A stretch of 64,000 bases of DNA, from NCBI GenBank assembly GCA_902729315.2, contig LR746272.1, positions 6,821,827-6,885,826 on the forward strand, read 5' to 3'. Each line of letters opens with the position of its first letter. Positions within the stretch are counted from its first letter, which is position 1. Source of the DNA: Spirodela intermedia. Taxonomy: Eukaryota; Streptophyta; Magnoliopsida; Alismatales; Araceae. The position numbers and the translations under genes were made by a program. Below are positions 49,101 to 61,362 of this stretch, one piece after another. Below the pieces are notes generated by a model. The model did no database searches. It had not been told where the DNA came from and saw nothing but the letters and a program-made list of their open reading frames with translations.

Positions 49101-52100
49101 CCATACAAAGTCCTCTATAAAATTAATGGCAATGCTTACCTCATTAAATTATGTCTTCATCAAATTATCTTCTACCTTCAATGTTATGGATTTGTATGGC
49201 TATTATCGTGAAATACATTTCTTTTAAAATGAGAGATTGATGTAACCTATTTAGAGATCAACTCAAGTGGACTAGAGGTTCAGGAAAGATGAAGACATAA
49301 GTTGGTTCATTTATAGCTCGAGTTGGCCCAACAATAAAGCATATTTAAATGCATCCAAGTTTAATTTTCCCATTTTTATTTTTTTTCTGCCTTTTAGCCA
49401 TTTCGAATTTATTTGAACGAGCCAAAATTCAAAATCTTGGCTTCCAATAATATAACTCCTTCATTTTAAGGAGCGTTTAAGTGATTTTTGAGTTATTTAA
49501 AGCCTCCACTCCTTGTAGCACTAAAGACATTCAATCAATGACATGAAATTTTTTTATCTCTTTTGAAGTTTTGTCTCCCTGCTGGTAGATTTTGACAACT
49601 CCTCTGTGGATTCAAGGGAACCTTTGTGATCTTGTGGATTGAAGATCAATCCCTTGTGGATTTAAGGGTTGAAATTTCTAAGTTTGTGGATTGGCAAGGA
49701 GTCTTCAACTAAATCTCAGTTCTTATGGATTCAAGAACAAGATATCAACTCAACACTATTCAAGTTGTGTCAATTTATTATGCAATAGCCTTATTCTTTA
49801 TGCAGATATGACGTCCATCATCTTATATAGGCATGAATCTAATTTACTTTCATTAGTAGTGGGCATGGCCTTCATATATAAATACAACCAGTGTACCTCA
49901 ATTTTTGCTTTTGAAAGCTTCTATGAATATTTATCCATCTCCTGGCCCATAGTTTCATAATTATGTACTAGGGTTGCATTTTAGTGAAAATATTTTCTTC
50001 CTTGATAATTTGTGAACACAAATGATAATTCTTATTTTCCATGTGGTAACTCTGCAATATCAGGGAAATGGTTTACTTCCATTGGAAGTTTACTCAAATT
50101 TTTTTACTTGTCATACGTTTTGTAAGATGCCCATGCTTAAACATTGCTGAAACAAAGCAATTGCCAATATGAGTGAAAAAATGAGTACATAAATTATTTT
50201 CATCTGCAAGATTTATGAAGACTATGTCATATTGTTTACATCCAAGCTTGGGAAATTGGTTGAGATGAGATTCAAATTATATTAGTTACCATTAATATCT
50301 CTGATTTCCTGTTTGATTGTTTAACTTTTCTTTGTCGATTTCTGAACTTGAGCATCTCTGACACTGGTTTTCTCTTGTGGGATACAGTTCAAATTTTCTG
50401 TCATGAGAAAATTACCTTCAATGTTTTGTCTAGGATTTACTTAAAAAATATTATTTTAATTTTCATTAGGTCGGGTGACCACTTTCTCTTTTTTGTCTTC
50501 AAATAACATCATAATTTTCTTCTTAACAGGCATTGGGCTTCTAGTATTCCTGGATATCGTTCACTCCTATGCTGCAGCAGATGAGTTGGTTGGACTGTCG
50601 CATTTTGATGGATCAAACGATTGTTTTTTTCACAGTGGTACCCAACTTAAACAAACCATTCTATACTTTGATAGAGGGATAGATATCAGTAACGTCTTAT
50701 AGTGCATTATTAATAAGAAACTGATTGGACTGCGTTAGTAAAGATTCAGTAAAAGCAATATCGAAGTTATTTGGTGATGGTTCTGCCTGCATGAAGATAT
50801 GTTGCAGTTTTCGAAATGTTGAGTGTCAGTCTGCATGTTTTCTGTGAAGGTGGCTTACAGTCCCCTTAACGATGCAAATATTTTGACTCATTCTTTAAAC
50901 TGCATCTAGAATTGTGAAATTTATGGTTCGTGTTATCTTTCACTGGCATATTTTGTCTCTCTGGAGATGACTTTACTCATTTTTTTCTGTCTTTCTTTTG
51001 AGAAAAAAACATGCAAGTCTTTCGGCCTTGTGCTTCCTAGTGTCCCAGACAAGCGTCTTGAGATGTCTCAAAGTGCTTGAGATGTCCAGAGTGTCCCAGT
51101 GTCCCAGTGTCCTCGTAGGGTTGAAATTTTATTTATTGGTTATGATGAATGTGTTTTTGTGGAGTCATTGCTAGGACCATTTCTAAAATAACTTTAAAAC
51201 ACCCAACGAGGATTTGAGCAAAGCACCCAAACAAGGTTTTGACTAACCAAAATCACATCATGATGAATATTTTTTATTTAAGACCATTGTTTTGGTGCAT
51301 CTCCTTGGGATAAGAAGTTTTAAGAAGTCAAAGAGTTCTGATGCCTACGAGGGCTGATTAAAAGGTGTTTCCTTGGGTCATTTTATCACCTTTTTTTTCT
51401 TTCTTTTAACCGTCATTATTCGGCCCTCATCCAGTAAAACTGAGGATTAACATAATATAATGCAGTTATAGATCTGAAACTTATTAATTTTTTTGATGAA
51501 AAGTTGTGTGCTAAGTAAAAGTAACAATGGCAAAAGATTGTATAAAGATATGTTTTTCACATAATCTTTGAGGTCAACAATCTAATATGATCACCTTCCA
51601 TAAACTAGGATTATCGATATAAAGTAGCTTCGTTCTAAGAGTTATACCACTGACAGCTATTAGATAATCTCTTCCTTGCTGCTTGAAGATTCACAGCCCA
51701 GTTCTTGCATAATATGCCTTTAGAGCAAGGAAGTAGCTTAGTTCTTGAGTTGTTTAGACCTCATTCTATTAGAGGAGTGATTCTATGCTACACCTTAGAA
51801 ACCCTGGGTTGTCTCCGGCTTTGAAATCTCTCCTCAAATAACTATCCTGGTTCACCAAGCGCAATAACCCTCTTTTTGAGAATGATGTATCAATAACGAA
51901 ACTGGACTTGATCAATTGCAGTCATTCCTTGTCCTAGGCGACATATGATATCACAGGATTCTTGAACCTCCTATAACCTGCCATATAATGTCTTCTGTTT
52001 TATGTTGCAAAATTATTTTCTCAGGTATCTGAGCCCTCCTTCTGGCTCTTTCATACTACAACAATTAAGAGAAACAAATCTCATATTCATATATCTCTGT

Positions 52101-55100
52101 ACGGGATTAATGAGGCTCACTCTCAGTTTTTACCAGTGTCACTTTCTATCTTGACCACTGTGCAAGCCACTGAGACTTCCCCCATTTATTCAGCTACGTA
52201 ACTTTGGAAGCCACTGAGATCCTTTCCATGCCCTCGTAATGATAAGTATCACTGGGATTTATAACATGCAATATGCTCTTATCACTGTAACTCTACTTTC
52301 CTTGCTGATCGCTCCCCCTCACACTTCAATCCCTCTTCCTCATGCATCACGATTATAGGTGACTCTGTACACAAATTTCATTTAAATATTGTATTGATTG
52401 ATAAATCAATTAGCTTGTACTCTATCAACGTCTATGCAATTAGGTTTTCTCTGTATTATTGTCATACTTGCCAATGTGCTTCTGGAGTGTTTGGTTTTCT
52501 GACTGTGAGCTCGTCTGCTTTTTGACTGGTGATTGCTTTTGTTTGTAGGCAAGCGTGGGCATCATAAGTTCTGGGGTACAAGAATGTTCAAGTATGGGGA
52601 TATCGATGTATTACACTTCCTTTTATCAAATTTGAAATGGTAATGCTTAAACCATATTAGGTATACTTTGTTTCCCTCTTTGTTGATGGGGAATTTGGAG
52701 CTTTTGTTTTAGTACCATTTTGTTCATGGAAGATCTTCTATTTTTTATAGGTGGGTTGTGGAGTATCAAATCGATGGCTTCCAGTTTCATTCACTCTCAT
52801 CAATGCTGTACACGCATAATGGATTTGCCACTTTTTCTGGTGATATCGAAGAGTAAATATCTTCTTCATTTTGACTAACCATACTATAATGATGTCTACT
52901 ATATCTTTCTCTTTCCTTTCTTGTCTTCTCTGCTCAATAGAAGGGACAAGCATATTTAATCCTTAGAAGTCCACAGTCTGTGTACATTTACCAGTCATGC
53001 TCGTAAAACCGTTGAAACAAACTAAACTAGAAGCCTAATCTCAACTGTCAACTCTCTTCTACTTCCTATATTACGCCTGTGTATTTTCAAAAAAAGGCAT
53101 CTTACTTATTTATTCTTCTTATAAGCCAAGCATGATTCCACAAGTGCTGCTGCTTTTTGGAAGGAGTCTGTACTTGCTGATAAATAGTTGCTCAGAATAT
53201 AGATCTGTTTCTCATTTAGTACAGTTGTTTTAATGGTGAACAATATGCTCAATATTGTCCTTAGTTGATACCTTCTGCATGAAGAGGAGGAAGAAAGCTG
53301 GATGAACATTTGGCATGAAAAGCTTAATAAATTGTGTCAAATTTTGAATAAACAACTAATGTATCTGAAAGAAGCAACTGTCTTTACTGGCAGAGGACTG
53401 GTCTTCTATCATTGTTTGTCGCGAAAGTTTATTTGGCAGAAATATATTAGACTTATTGAACCTCAAATAACCATCTGGTCATCAGAAGATAAACTACCTC
53501 TAATGTTTCTCACTTAAGCAGATCCAACAATTTCTTTTTCATGACTCCATTTCCTTCCACATATCAGAATTGGATTGAACATACCTAAGATCATCTTGAA
53601 AGTAAATGAAAATACGGGATTAGTGGTTGTTCAAGCTGCCAACACATTGGAGATGTACCCACTGAATGCACAAGGGTGATTCTATATATCCTCATACCAA
53701 AGTAAGATATTGTTGGTAGATCATATACATGATGAGATCTGGCACTTTTATCTTCAAAATTCCAAAGGAAGAGTATATGAGCAAATAGGATGCTATTTTT
53801 ATATTTTTCTGGTGAGGTTTTCCACCTCTGCTATGCTTCTTTTCAGTGAGGTATTTTGTCTCTACCGAGCATCTATCTAGCAAGGGTCCTCCACCGGTTC
53901 TCCACCAGCCTTCTTGGCATCCTTCATTGATGTCTTCCGCAACCATATTCGATGTTCTCTATCGATTCTCTGTTGGCATCTTTGACATTTGTGGACATCT
54001 TTGGCTTTCACTAGTCAGCAGTCAATAGCCAATGGCCAATAGTCAAACTTTACAATATGATAGAATAACTAAAAGTCACTCTTCCAAGTGTTCTTCCACT
54101 TATTATGTAGTGTCTCTTTATGACAAATCACACGTTTGACTGAAAATAATTATCATCATTGGTAGAGATCAATGATAATTTATTTTAAATGACAAGGAAA
54201 GATCAACCATTTATTGAAAGTGTGACATCTGATCCTAATCTTCATGTGTAGTGGGTGCAACAAGATATGATCCATTTAAATATATTATGAAATTATATAG
54301 AAACTCATATTGAAAATTTGGTGAGTAATTTGGACACATGTAAGGCAATGTGAGATCATCTTGCACTGATGTACTCCAACAACCTCACAGATCTATGGTA
54401 TGAATGTAGAGTATTATGGATTGAAACAAGGTGAAACAGATCTAAGTCAAGATCTCGACTCCTTCTATCATCTATTGATTTCAAAGTGATGCAGAAACAA
54501 CTAGATCAGCTAGCAGTGGTCAAATTTCTTCGTGGGCTTCATCTTGAGTATGATGGAGTTCGCAACCAAATCTTACTAGAATGAGTTGCTGACACTTGTT
54601 GAAGCCTATCAACGTGTCTCTCATTCTTTTCTAGATCAAGGCATTCCAATGACCATACCTATTGTCACACGAAAGTTCTATAGGGTCAGGAAGAAGAAGT
54701 TTGAGTTCTTCTAAGATGTGGTATGCGCCATTGCTCTATACCTAAGCTTTGCATTAAATTATGAGACCACTAGCTGTTTCTTGCTCTTCTAAGAAATAAG
54801 ATTACTGTCAAGTAAAATGTAATAACCAGTTGTTAGTTGTCTGTACTGTCAATCCAATCTACATTAGAAAAACCTTACATGACCATAGTGCTTGTACAAT
54901 AATCCTTGGCCTAGATTTTCCTTCACGTAGATGCTAATGTTGTGTTCTTCACAATAGGTGTGGTCATTGGAATGCCTTGATCTAAAAAACCAGGAGAGAC
55001 ATATTGATAGGCTTCAACAAGTGTCGAGAAATCATTCTATGATAGGATTTGGTTGTGAACTCCATCATACTTAAGATGAAGCCCAATTGGAATGACCCAT

Positions 55101-58100
55101 TATATTTAGCAGTATCCCTACAGTCCCTTCATTGTACATGATGTTATCCAACATATTTATTAATATCGTTCTTCATTACTTCCATTCATTTCCTTTTCCT
55201 TGTTTAAGGTCAAAAACCTTAAAAAAATGTTTATAATTCAAAACAAGTGCTGTGTTTGGTATTCTTTCTGTTAGCCACTATCTCAAAGAACATTTTTTGA
55301 ATTAATTTCTGGTCAGCTCCACATCTACCTTCTCTTTAACTGAGTGATTTGTTAAATGATCTGGGTCTTTCCTCGCCTCTAGGGTTATTTGAATCCCTGT
55401 ATTTATTGTCATTTATCCCTCTCTTACTTCTTTCTGGAAATGATGACATTTGACCTATTCTAGTTACCTTTGTTTACGGTCATTCTGAATTTTGACCGTC
55501 AATTCATCACTTACAACGAAAAAAATATATGCACTGAAGCCTACAATGATTGAAAAATCACAATGCTCTTTGAAAACCAATAATTGTCACATTAGTCCCA
55601 TATATTGTGCACATATATTGTAACCAATTCATTATTGTGCACATATATTTAAAATATTTATACAACATCCTTGGTGTCCTGTTCTTTCTTCGTATCAACC
55701 AAATGACATCAACCAAATGGCTGGTAGTAACTAAGTGAATGCAGTCTCCATCGCATTCTTTCTTCAAGTCGGTAGCTCCAGGATCTTTTACCATTGTACA
55801 GTGTTTTGACTCATATTTGGTTTTCTTGTAATAAATCAAGTTCATTCTTTGTCATCATAATCAAAGTTGTAGAGATTTATACGAGAAGCAACCTCAAATA
55901 GCATAGAGCTTTGGATATTTTATTACCTTTTTCTCCATTGTCTATCGAACTCACGATGTAAGGGCTTAGATCCGTGGCTTTATCACTTATTTGTCCTTTA
56001 GTAACTAAGTGAGTTGCTCAGTGTACTATTTTGAGATTATTCAAGCTCAAATTTTCTGGGAAGTTCAGTTGCATGACGTTCCTGAAGAATACTTCCTGGG
56101 ACATTTAATAGCAATGAAATTCAGTCAGTTTTGGTTTACAGAGGATCATAAAAGTGGATGAATTTATAATGTACTTGAGTTTTTAGACAGTTTGTACTGC
56201 TACATCAATTACTTGTTTGCACTTAACCCCATCCATTGTTATATAGCAGGTACTAAATGTGATCATGATGCTCGATGATTTTGTGCAAAAAAAATCATGC
56301 AGATGGTGCTGACCTTTTAAGGATGTTTTCATGATTACCTTTTCCATCGTTATTTGTGTCTTGCTCAGTGTTGGAGACCTTTTTCAATTATCCATTGATG
56401 TTAGAAATAGTTGTTTTATAAATATTTTTATTATGTATATTTTTCCTTTACACTTGATGTCATGAAAAAATCAGTTATAATTAATTTCTCCACTTCGATG
56501 TAGGTACTCTAATCAGTATGTTGACAAGGATGCCCTCATATATCTCATCATGGCAAACGAGATGCTGCATGATCTTCATCCTGATATCATTACAATTGCA
56601 GAAGACGTAATTATTAACTTAGTATCTTTAATGAATACAAAATATGTTCATGCGCTGTTTTTCATCTTCACTTCCATTACAACCTGGTTGACTTTGTATG
56701 AATGAAAGAAAACTTGTCGCATATATATACATCGGCATATATATATATCTATATACATTCCTACATCAAATTATTTTCTCGTTCAGACATCAAATTAATG
56801 TGGTCAATATTGTCAACAAGTTCTTTTAGGTTGAAAACATGAATACCCTTTCCCGCATATGGTTCCTTCAACCTTCTTCCAATTAACTCTAAAGTTCGTT
56901 ATCTTGAAGAATGGATTCAAAGCATCATTAGGTGCTTCAAAAAGTTCAAGAGGATCATTACTCTATCTCCAAATGTTGTCCTTGTTATGAAATTTCCTCT
57001 TCATGTACATACTTTTGGGATATGATTCTGCTTAAAATGAAGTAAAACTACTACCCTTGTGAAACCCATACTGTATATTTTCTGTGGTAAGGGACTAATT
57101 GCCTGTAGAATCCAGCAACTTTATACAAAAGGGGAACTTTTTTTGTGTCCATTCGTGAAAAGTCTGAACTCAATTTTTTTCTATCATGCTCGTCGAAAGG
57201 CCTTTAATAACCATCCTAACCCAGTTGCAACGCAATTTACATATGATTAAAATATCGTTTTCTTGCAAGAGTGGGAAAATTGTTCATTTCAAACTGTAAT
57301 TTAAGATTAGAGGCAATAATAGTAAGATTCTTATGCCTTGTTGTGGTGTTAGGTTCAGAGGATGACATGATATATCCTACAGGAAATGACATGAAAGCCT
57401 GAAAGGAACTGTAGAATTTGAGTGGAGTAGCTCTATGGTTATAAGTGTTGGGAAGAGATACAGTAGGAGAACTAGAATATGGAACTTACAGCCTTACACT
57501 AGAGTCAATGTCTATAGGAAGTGTCTATTATCCAAATGGGAATGAGAAGGTGAGGCAAACGACCGCATTAGTCCCCAGTGACTTTCCAAGTCTGGGGTTC
57601 AGGCCTGAGAACGTTAGGATAATGCACAACTTCCGTCCTGTGATCAGTTTTGCTACTTTAAATGGACAAAATTCAGACAATTTTATGCGTCATTAGCTGG
57701 GGCTGTCATTATTGGATAATGTATTCTCATAAACATTTTAGTATAAGCAACTGTATTACATTTTGTACGTTCAGATTCCAAAAGGGCATTCAAAAGGATA
57801 TTTTTAGAAATTCTTCATAAAATAGGTCACAGATATTGCCATTGGCATGCGTGTGTGATGTTATAGGAGTTCCAAGATTCAGATTTTATGGAGATTGCAT
57901 CTGGATCCTCTCAGAAAACTTTCATGCTTATCAGCAAGAGCACTTCAATATTGTATGGGTATTTCTCGTTATTTAGTCAAAGGGAAGCCTTTGAATGCTC
58001 ACACATGGATGTCCACAATATGGGAATGTTTATTTTCCACATGTTAAAGCCTAGAGGTATGAACAATGTTTCAAGTCATATTTTTATTTGTAAAGATTTA

Positions 58101-61100
58101 ACTTTTTACGTTCTCCTCAGTCTGATGAACATATGAGATCTGGATTTACTATGCATTCTATGTAAATTCATTTCTATCCCAGGGAAGACATCTGTTAGGG
58201 ATATTGAAACTCTATACTGCACTACATAGAGGATACATACTGCATTACATGTGTATAGAAGTTACATAGAGAGACTAAAATGGTGTTAAGGAATTCTTGC
58301 TTTTCTTGTGGGAAGTGTGATTTTCGAGGGGTTCATGGGAGGATCGTTGGTATAAAAAATTTTAATTTTCAAAATATGTTGTTTGGTTAGAAATCTATAC
58401 CCTTAAGTCCTTTTTATTTTCTATAATTTTTGCCTAAATATTTTCCCCTGGATCAACTGACATGACATCTATTTTCTATGGTATTTGTTGTGATATTGTT
58501 TTTCATAAAATCTATTCATTCCTATGTCTGGTACGTAATTTTCATACTTGTTTTTAATGCAGGCAACCTTTTATCCTGGATTATGTGAGCCAACTAATGA
58601 AGGTGGTCTGGGATTTGATTATTTTGTAAATATGTCGGTCTCTGAGATGTGGCTCTGGTTCCTTGAGAACCTTCCTGATCAAAATTGGAGCATGAATAAG
58701 GTCACTCTTCCTTCAATTTTGATACAAAGCATTTTGGAAATTGAACTTTTCAATCAGTTGAATATTATTTCTCTGGACTTGCCATTATTTTTTCAAGGAT
58801 AGGGACCCCACCTGATAGATTGGGATTGGGGGTAGAGGATCATATGCCAATTGACATTACGAGTTCAACTGCATGTCAAGCATACTTCAGAGCCCAAGAA
58901 AAATAAGTGGGTTGAAGATTTACAGCCTCAGGGTTGGATGTCCTCTTCTATGCTTTTCTTCTTACCATGCTTGTGAAGATTTAGTCTTCTTTCCCATAGT
59001 TTCCATATTTCATTGTCTCAGGAGGAACAAGGGTGAGATTTGGATTAGATGCGAAGAAAGTTGCAATTAGAGAAACATGAGCTGTCTTGAATTGTAACAG
59101 GAGGAACAAGGGTGAGATTTTTCTCACTCATGCCAAAAATGGCCCCCTTGAAGCCCATCCCATTTTAATCGACAGTCCATTCCCTGCTCTTCACTGAGCT
59201 TTCCTCTCATGAAAGAGATGAAAATACAAAAGTCCCTGTCCAACCTGATGAAAATGCATTCAATTTGGTTTTCTAGGCATTGATATGAATCAATGTCTGG
59301 AATGACCTTGAATTCCTGTCATCATCATACAAGGTGAAATCATCAAAGCCGTCTCCTTTTCAAATAATGATGAATGTGTACGTAAGGTGGACTTTATGGT
59401 TCAAGAAGCAACTTTGCCTCCACTTAACCATAGTTTGCTGTGTAAATGTTAATCATCCCATACTAAAAATTAATCTAGGTTTTCGCATAATTTTTAGCAG
59501 TCCCATTGTTAGTGATCTGCTGTTAGAAGGTAGTGGTATTTTATTGCTTTATTACAGAAATTTTATGCTTTTTCCTCCCTGAGGCCAAGCGCTATTCCTA
59601 GTATATGGAGTGTACAATTTGTAGCATCCAACTGTATTTGTAGAACTCCTTTCATAACAGTGAATCTTGTATTGCGCATTCTACGTATATGAGTAGGTAT
59701 GTTCTCAATATCCTGGGGATTTGTTATGATCATACTTTTTTTTCATCTCCAGTTTTTTTGCACATTTCAATATGCTTATAATATTATGGAATGACTGCAG
59801 ATTGTGGCTGGGCTTGTAGGTAACGAACAAAACCTGCAGAAGATGCTCATATATGTTGAAAATCACAATCAGGTTAAATTCAAAATCCTACTTCATAATA
59901 GGTATTTGTGTTTCGTGTATTCTACAAGATAGTCCTGTCCAGATATCAAATATGCATGTAAATTATTGAAAAAAAATCTTCAATAACTGTTGCCCTGATG
60001 ATTATTCTAGGCACTTAGTTGAGTTTTTGTTTAAGTATTTAGACTGCACTTTATGAGCTGTTTTAAATTTGTGCCTGGCTATTGGGATTAAAAGTTTAGG
60101 GGTATGTGGTTGCATCTATTTGAGGTTGAACCTATTGAAGTTCTTAATCATACCGTTTGTTGGTTGGGGGTGGGGGGGGGAGGTGGAAGTGATATTGTAA
60201 GAGTCTGATGACATTTTGGGAAAGATCATGTAGGATTCCCTCCCTATTTAAGGGGGGATAAAGGTCAATGAATCTTCAGGCAGCTGCCCAACACGATGTA
60301 GAATGCTACGAGTCTACTAGAGATGACACTGCAGGATTTGGGAAAGCTCCAGGGGGAAAGAAGGTTGTTGCTTCCTCTGGACTGTGGACATATATGTGCA
60401 TTTTGAGTTGGAAAGTAGTTGCTTGGGGATTTACACCCAGATTCTACTCTTTCAACAATGCTCTATTTTTTGTTGCAACTCTCCTTTTTTCGGTCCACAT
60501 AGCATAGAAAATGATCATGGCAGGGCCTAAATGAGCTATTAGGTATGAAAGAAATATAGATGGGAGAAACAAATGTACTTTAGTAAAGTTTACTAGAGTT
60601 TAGTAGACTTTTTTTTTCCCTAGCTTAGATGGGAAGACTGTTTAACAGAGTAACAACTTGGAAGTTGTGGCAGCACGGTGTGCTGAGGTGTGTGGTTGAT
60701 TGGGGAAATATATGGCTAGAAAAGAAATAACTCCACTGTCGCTGCCCCTCTGATCACATGAGTAGATGTGATAGGATAAATCGAAGTCTCTCTCTGGCTC
60801 GATATATATATATATATATTATATATACATATATATACACATATCTGGCTCGATATATATATATGCCAATCACTAATACGTCACCTTCAAGTGTGCATGG
60901 CTAGTGGGCCCCTGTGCCTAATGAGAAGGCCAACACCATGTATTTAAGCAGTTCATCGAAACCTTTGAAATAATTGAGGTTAATACTTGATGATGCATGC
61001 ATTCGGTCCCCTACTTTCCTTGTGACAAAATGAAGAGTGACTCTTTAAAGGACTTTAACAGTTGGTACTACTTGTGAACATCTTTTTATCTATTTTTTAT

Positions 61101-61362
61101 ATAGTACAACAAGAGTCATAAAACATTTATGCACTATGAACTGATGGAAATTTCAGACTGTAGTACTAGAAGCATGTGAACTCATGTTCCAAGAAGATTT
61201 ATTTTATTTATTTATTGATTTCGTGGTTTTTTTTATTTGAATCTTTTCTTGTAGTCTATCTCTGGAGGAAAGTCATTTGCAGAGATATTGCTAACCAGAA
61301 ATCATGAAGTTCACACTGATTCTGATAATGCATTGGCTAGAAGAAGATCGTCATTGTATAAG
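40114..61362 (+). CDS. SBE3: Plastidial 1,4-alpha-glucan-branching enzyme 3-like protein (SBE3/BE1 class; 3' partial)
   Basis: A GH13 protein of the class of Arabidopsis BE1/EMB2729 (At3g20440), a plastid protein needed for embryo development; true branching activity is doubtful. Exons: 40114-40430, 40553-40624, 40724-40788, 42412-43089, 44087-44259, 44362-44451, 44773-44848, 50530-50637, 52549-52639, 52751-52852, 56504-56606, 58563-58700, 59801-59872, 61255-61362. They give 731 codons, against ~900 residues for the whole protein. The start is ATG at 40114 (MCSFAAPS), followed by an Arg/Ser-rich, transit-peptide-like region. A CBM48-type segment follows ([24 protein letters not shown]). The GH13 barrel reads [23 protein letters not shown] and TIAEDATFYPG. 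In the second motif the nucleophile Asp of true branching enzymes is His (52788-52790); the acid/base Glu is kept. The remaining exons lie past the window. Confidence 0.93.
45504..46723 (-). mobile_element. TRIM-like non-autonomous LTR retrotransposon, 1.22 kb
   Basis: Two related ~150-bp terminal repeats, 45504-45653 and 46570-46723, both begin TGTAGAAA and end CA. Read on the minus strand, a degenerate initiator-Met tRNA primer-binding site (TGTCAGAGCCAGG, for the usual TGGTATCAGAGCCAGG) follows the 5' LTR at ~46569-46553. A purine tract (AGGGAGAGGGGCGGAAG) precedes the 3' LTR at ~45670-45686. Flanks AAGCT (45499-45503) and AAACT (46724-46728) look like a 5-bp target duplication with one change. 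No reverse transcriptase or integrase is encoded. It is larger than a classic TRIM, so 'small LARD/TRIM-like' is the safe label. The interior carries a minisatellite. Confidence 0.8.
46051..46305. repeat. Minisatellite, ~34-bp units, inside the TRIM-like element
   Basis: About seven imperfect units built on GGCAGAGGYGGAAGRCCTC followed by rCCAGAAAA(N)TA. Units start near 46051, 46087, 46121, 46169, 46199, 46233 and 46266. The plus-strand frame across it (to 46336) is Arg/Lys-rich and probably meaningless. Confidence 0.8.
46906..47745 (-). mobile_element. Gypsy relic: pol 3' end plus LTR, minus orientation
   Basis: On the minus strand 47745-47400 reads, across frameshifts, [19 protein letters not shown] and LPSILW, matching the integrase C-terminal tail of this gypsy family. 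It is followed at once by an LTR (47392-46906) beginning TGATC, with GCTCAAGTTGGCCCAA and a series of 'ttgtggattcaag'-like motifs. The LTR joins the plus-oriented LTR piece at ~46905 as an inverted junction. Confidence 0.7.
47990..48449 (-). mobile_element. Gypsy-family LTR (minus orientation)
   Basis: The minus strand starts TGATGCAACC at 48449 and carries the same landmarks as the other copies: GGCCCAAGAAACTTGAAGAC, ATTTGAATTTATTTGA (diverged) and GGCATTCAATCAATT, then 'tggattta' repeats to about 47990. No linked internal coding sequence is evident, so it may be a solo LTR or a fragment. 47745-47990 holds nothing that I recognise. Confidence 0.65.
48660..49735 (+). mobile_element. Ty3/gypsy relic: integrase C-terminal part and 3' LTR, plus orientation
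   Basis: From ~48668 the plus strand reads, across stops and shifts, [41 protein letters not shown] and [18 protein letters not shown]. This is the end of a gypsy integrase. An LTR begins TGATG at 49238 and shows CTCGAGTTGGCCCAA, GACATTCAATCAATG and repeated 'ttgtggatt'; its end near 49735 is approximate. It is too broken to be active and sits in SBE3 intron 7. Confidence 0.75.
53800..53875 (-). repeat. Two diverged copies of the TRIM-like element's minisatellite unit
   Basis: Read on the minus strand this gives GGTAGAGACAAAATACCTCA..TGAAAAG, then GCAGAGGTGGAAAACCTCAC..CAGAAAAAT. This matches consecutive units of the 46051-46305 minisatellite. It is probably the remnant of a second, inverted copy of the same element in SBE3 intron 10, whose LTRs I could not find. 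Confidence 0.5.
54160..55085. mobile_element. Rearranged Ty1/copia fragments (gag plus; RNase H and gag minus)
   Basis: Plus strand 54160-54657: a copia gag relic (LDTCKAMWDHL, then [26 protein letters not shown]-like). Minus strand ~54920-54745: copia RNase H relic ([36 protein letters not shown]). Minus strand 55083-54957: a second copy of the gag end, so 54533-54657 and 54958-55083 form an inverted repeat with ~300 bases between. Stops and shifts throughout. It lies in SBE3 intron 10 (52853-56503). Confidence 0.75.
60802..60838. repeat. AT microsatellite
   Basis: An AT-dinucleotide run with small breaks. The lead-in CTGGCTCGATATATATATAT recurs about 50 bases later (60844 onward), a local duplication inside SBE3 intron 13. 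Confidence 0.9.

Noticed and set aside
59019-59120. 23-bp direct repeat (CAGGAGGAACAAGGGTGAGA...) about 80 bp apart
   Set aside because: A simple local duplication in SBE3 intron 12 with no sign of function.
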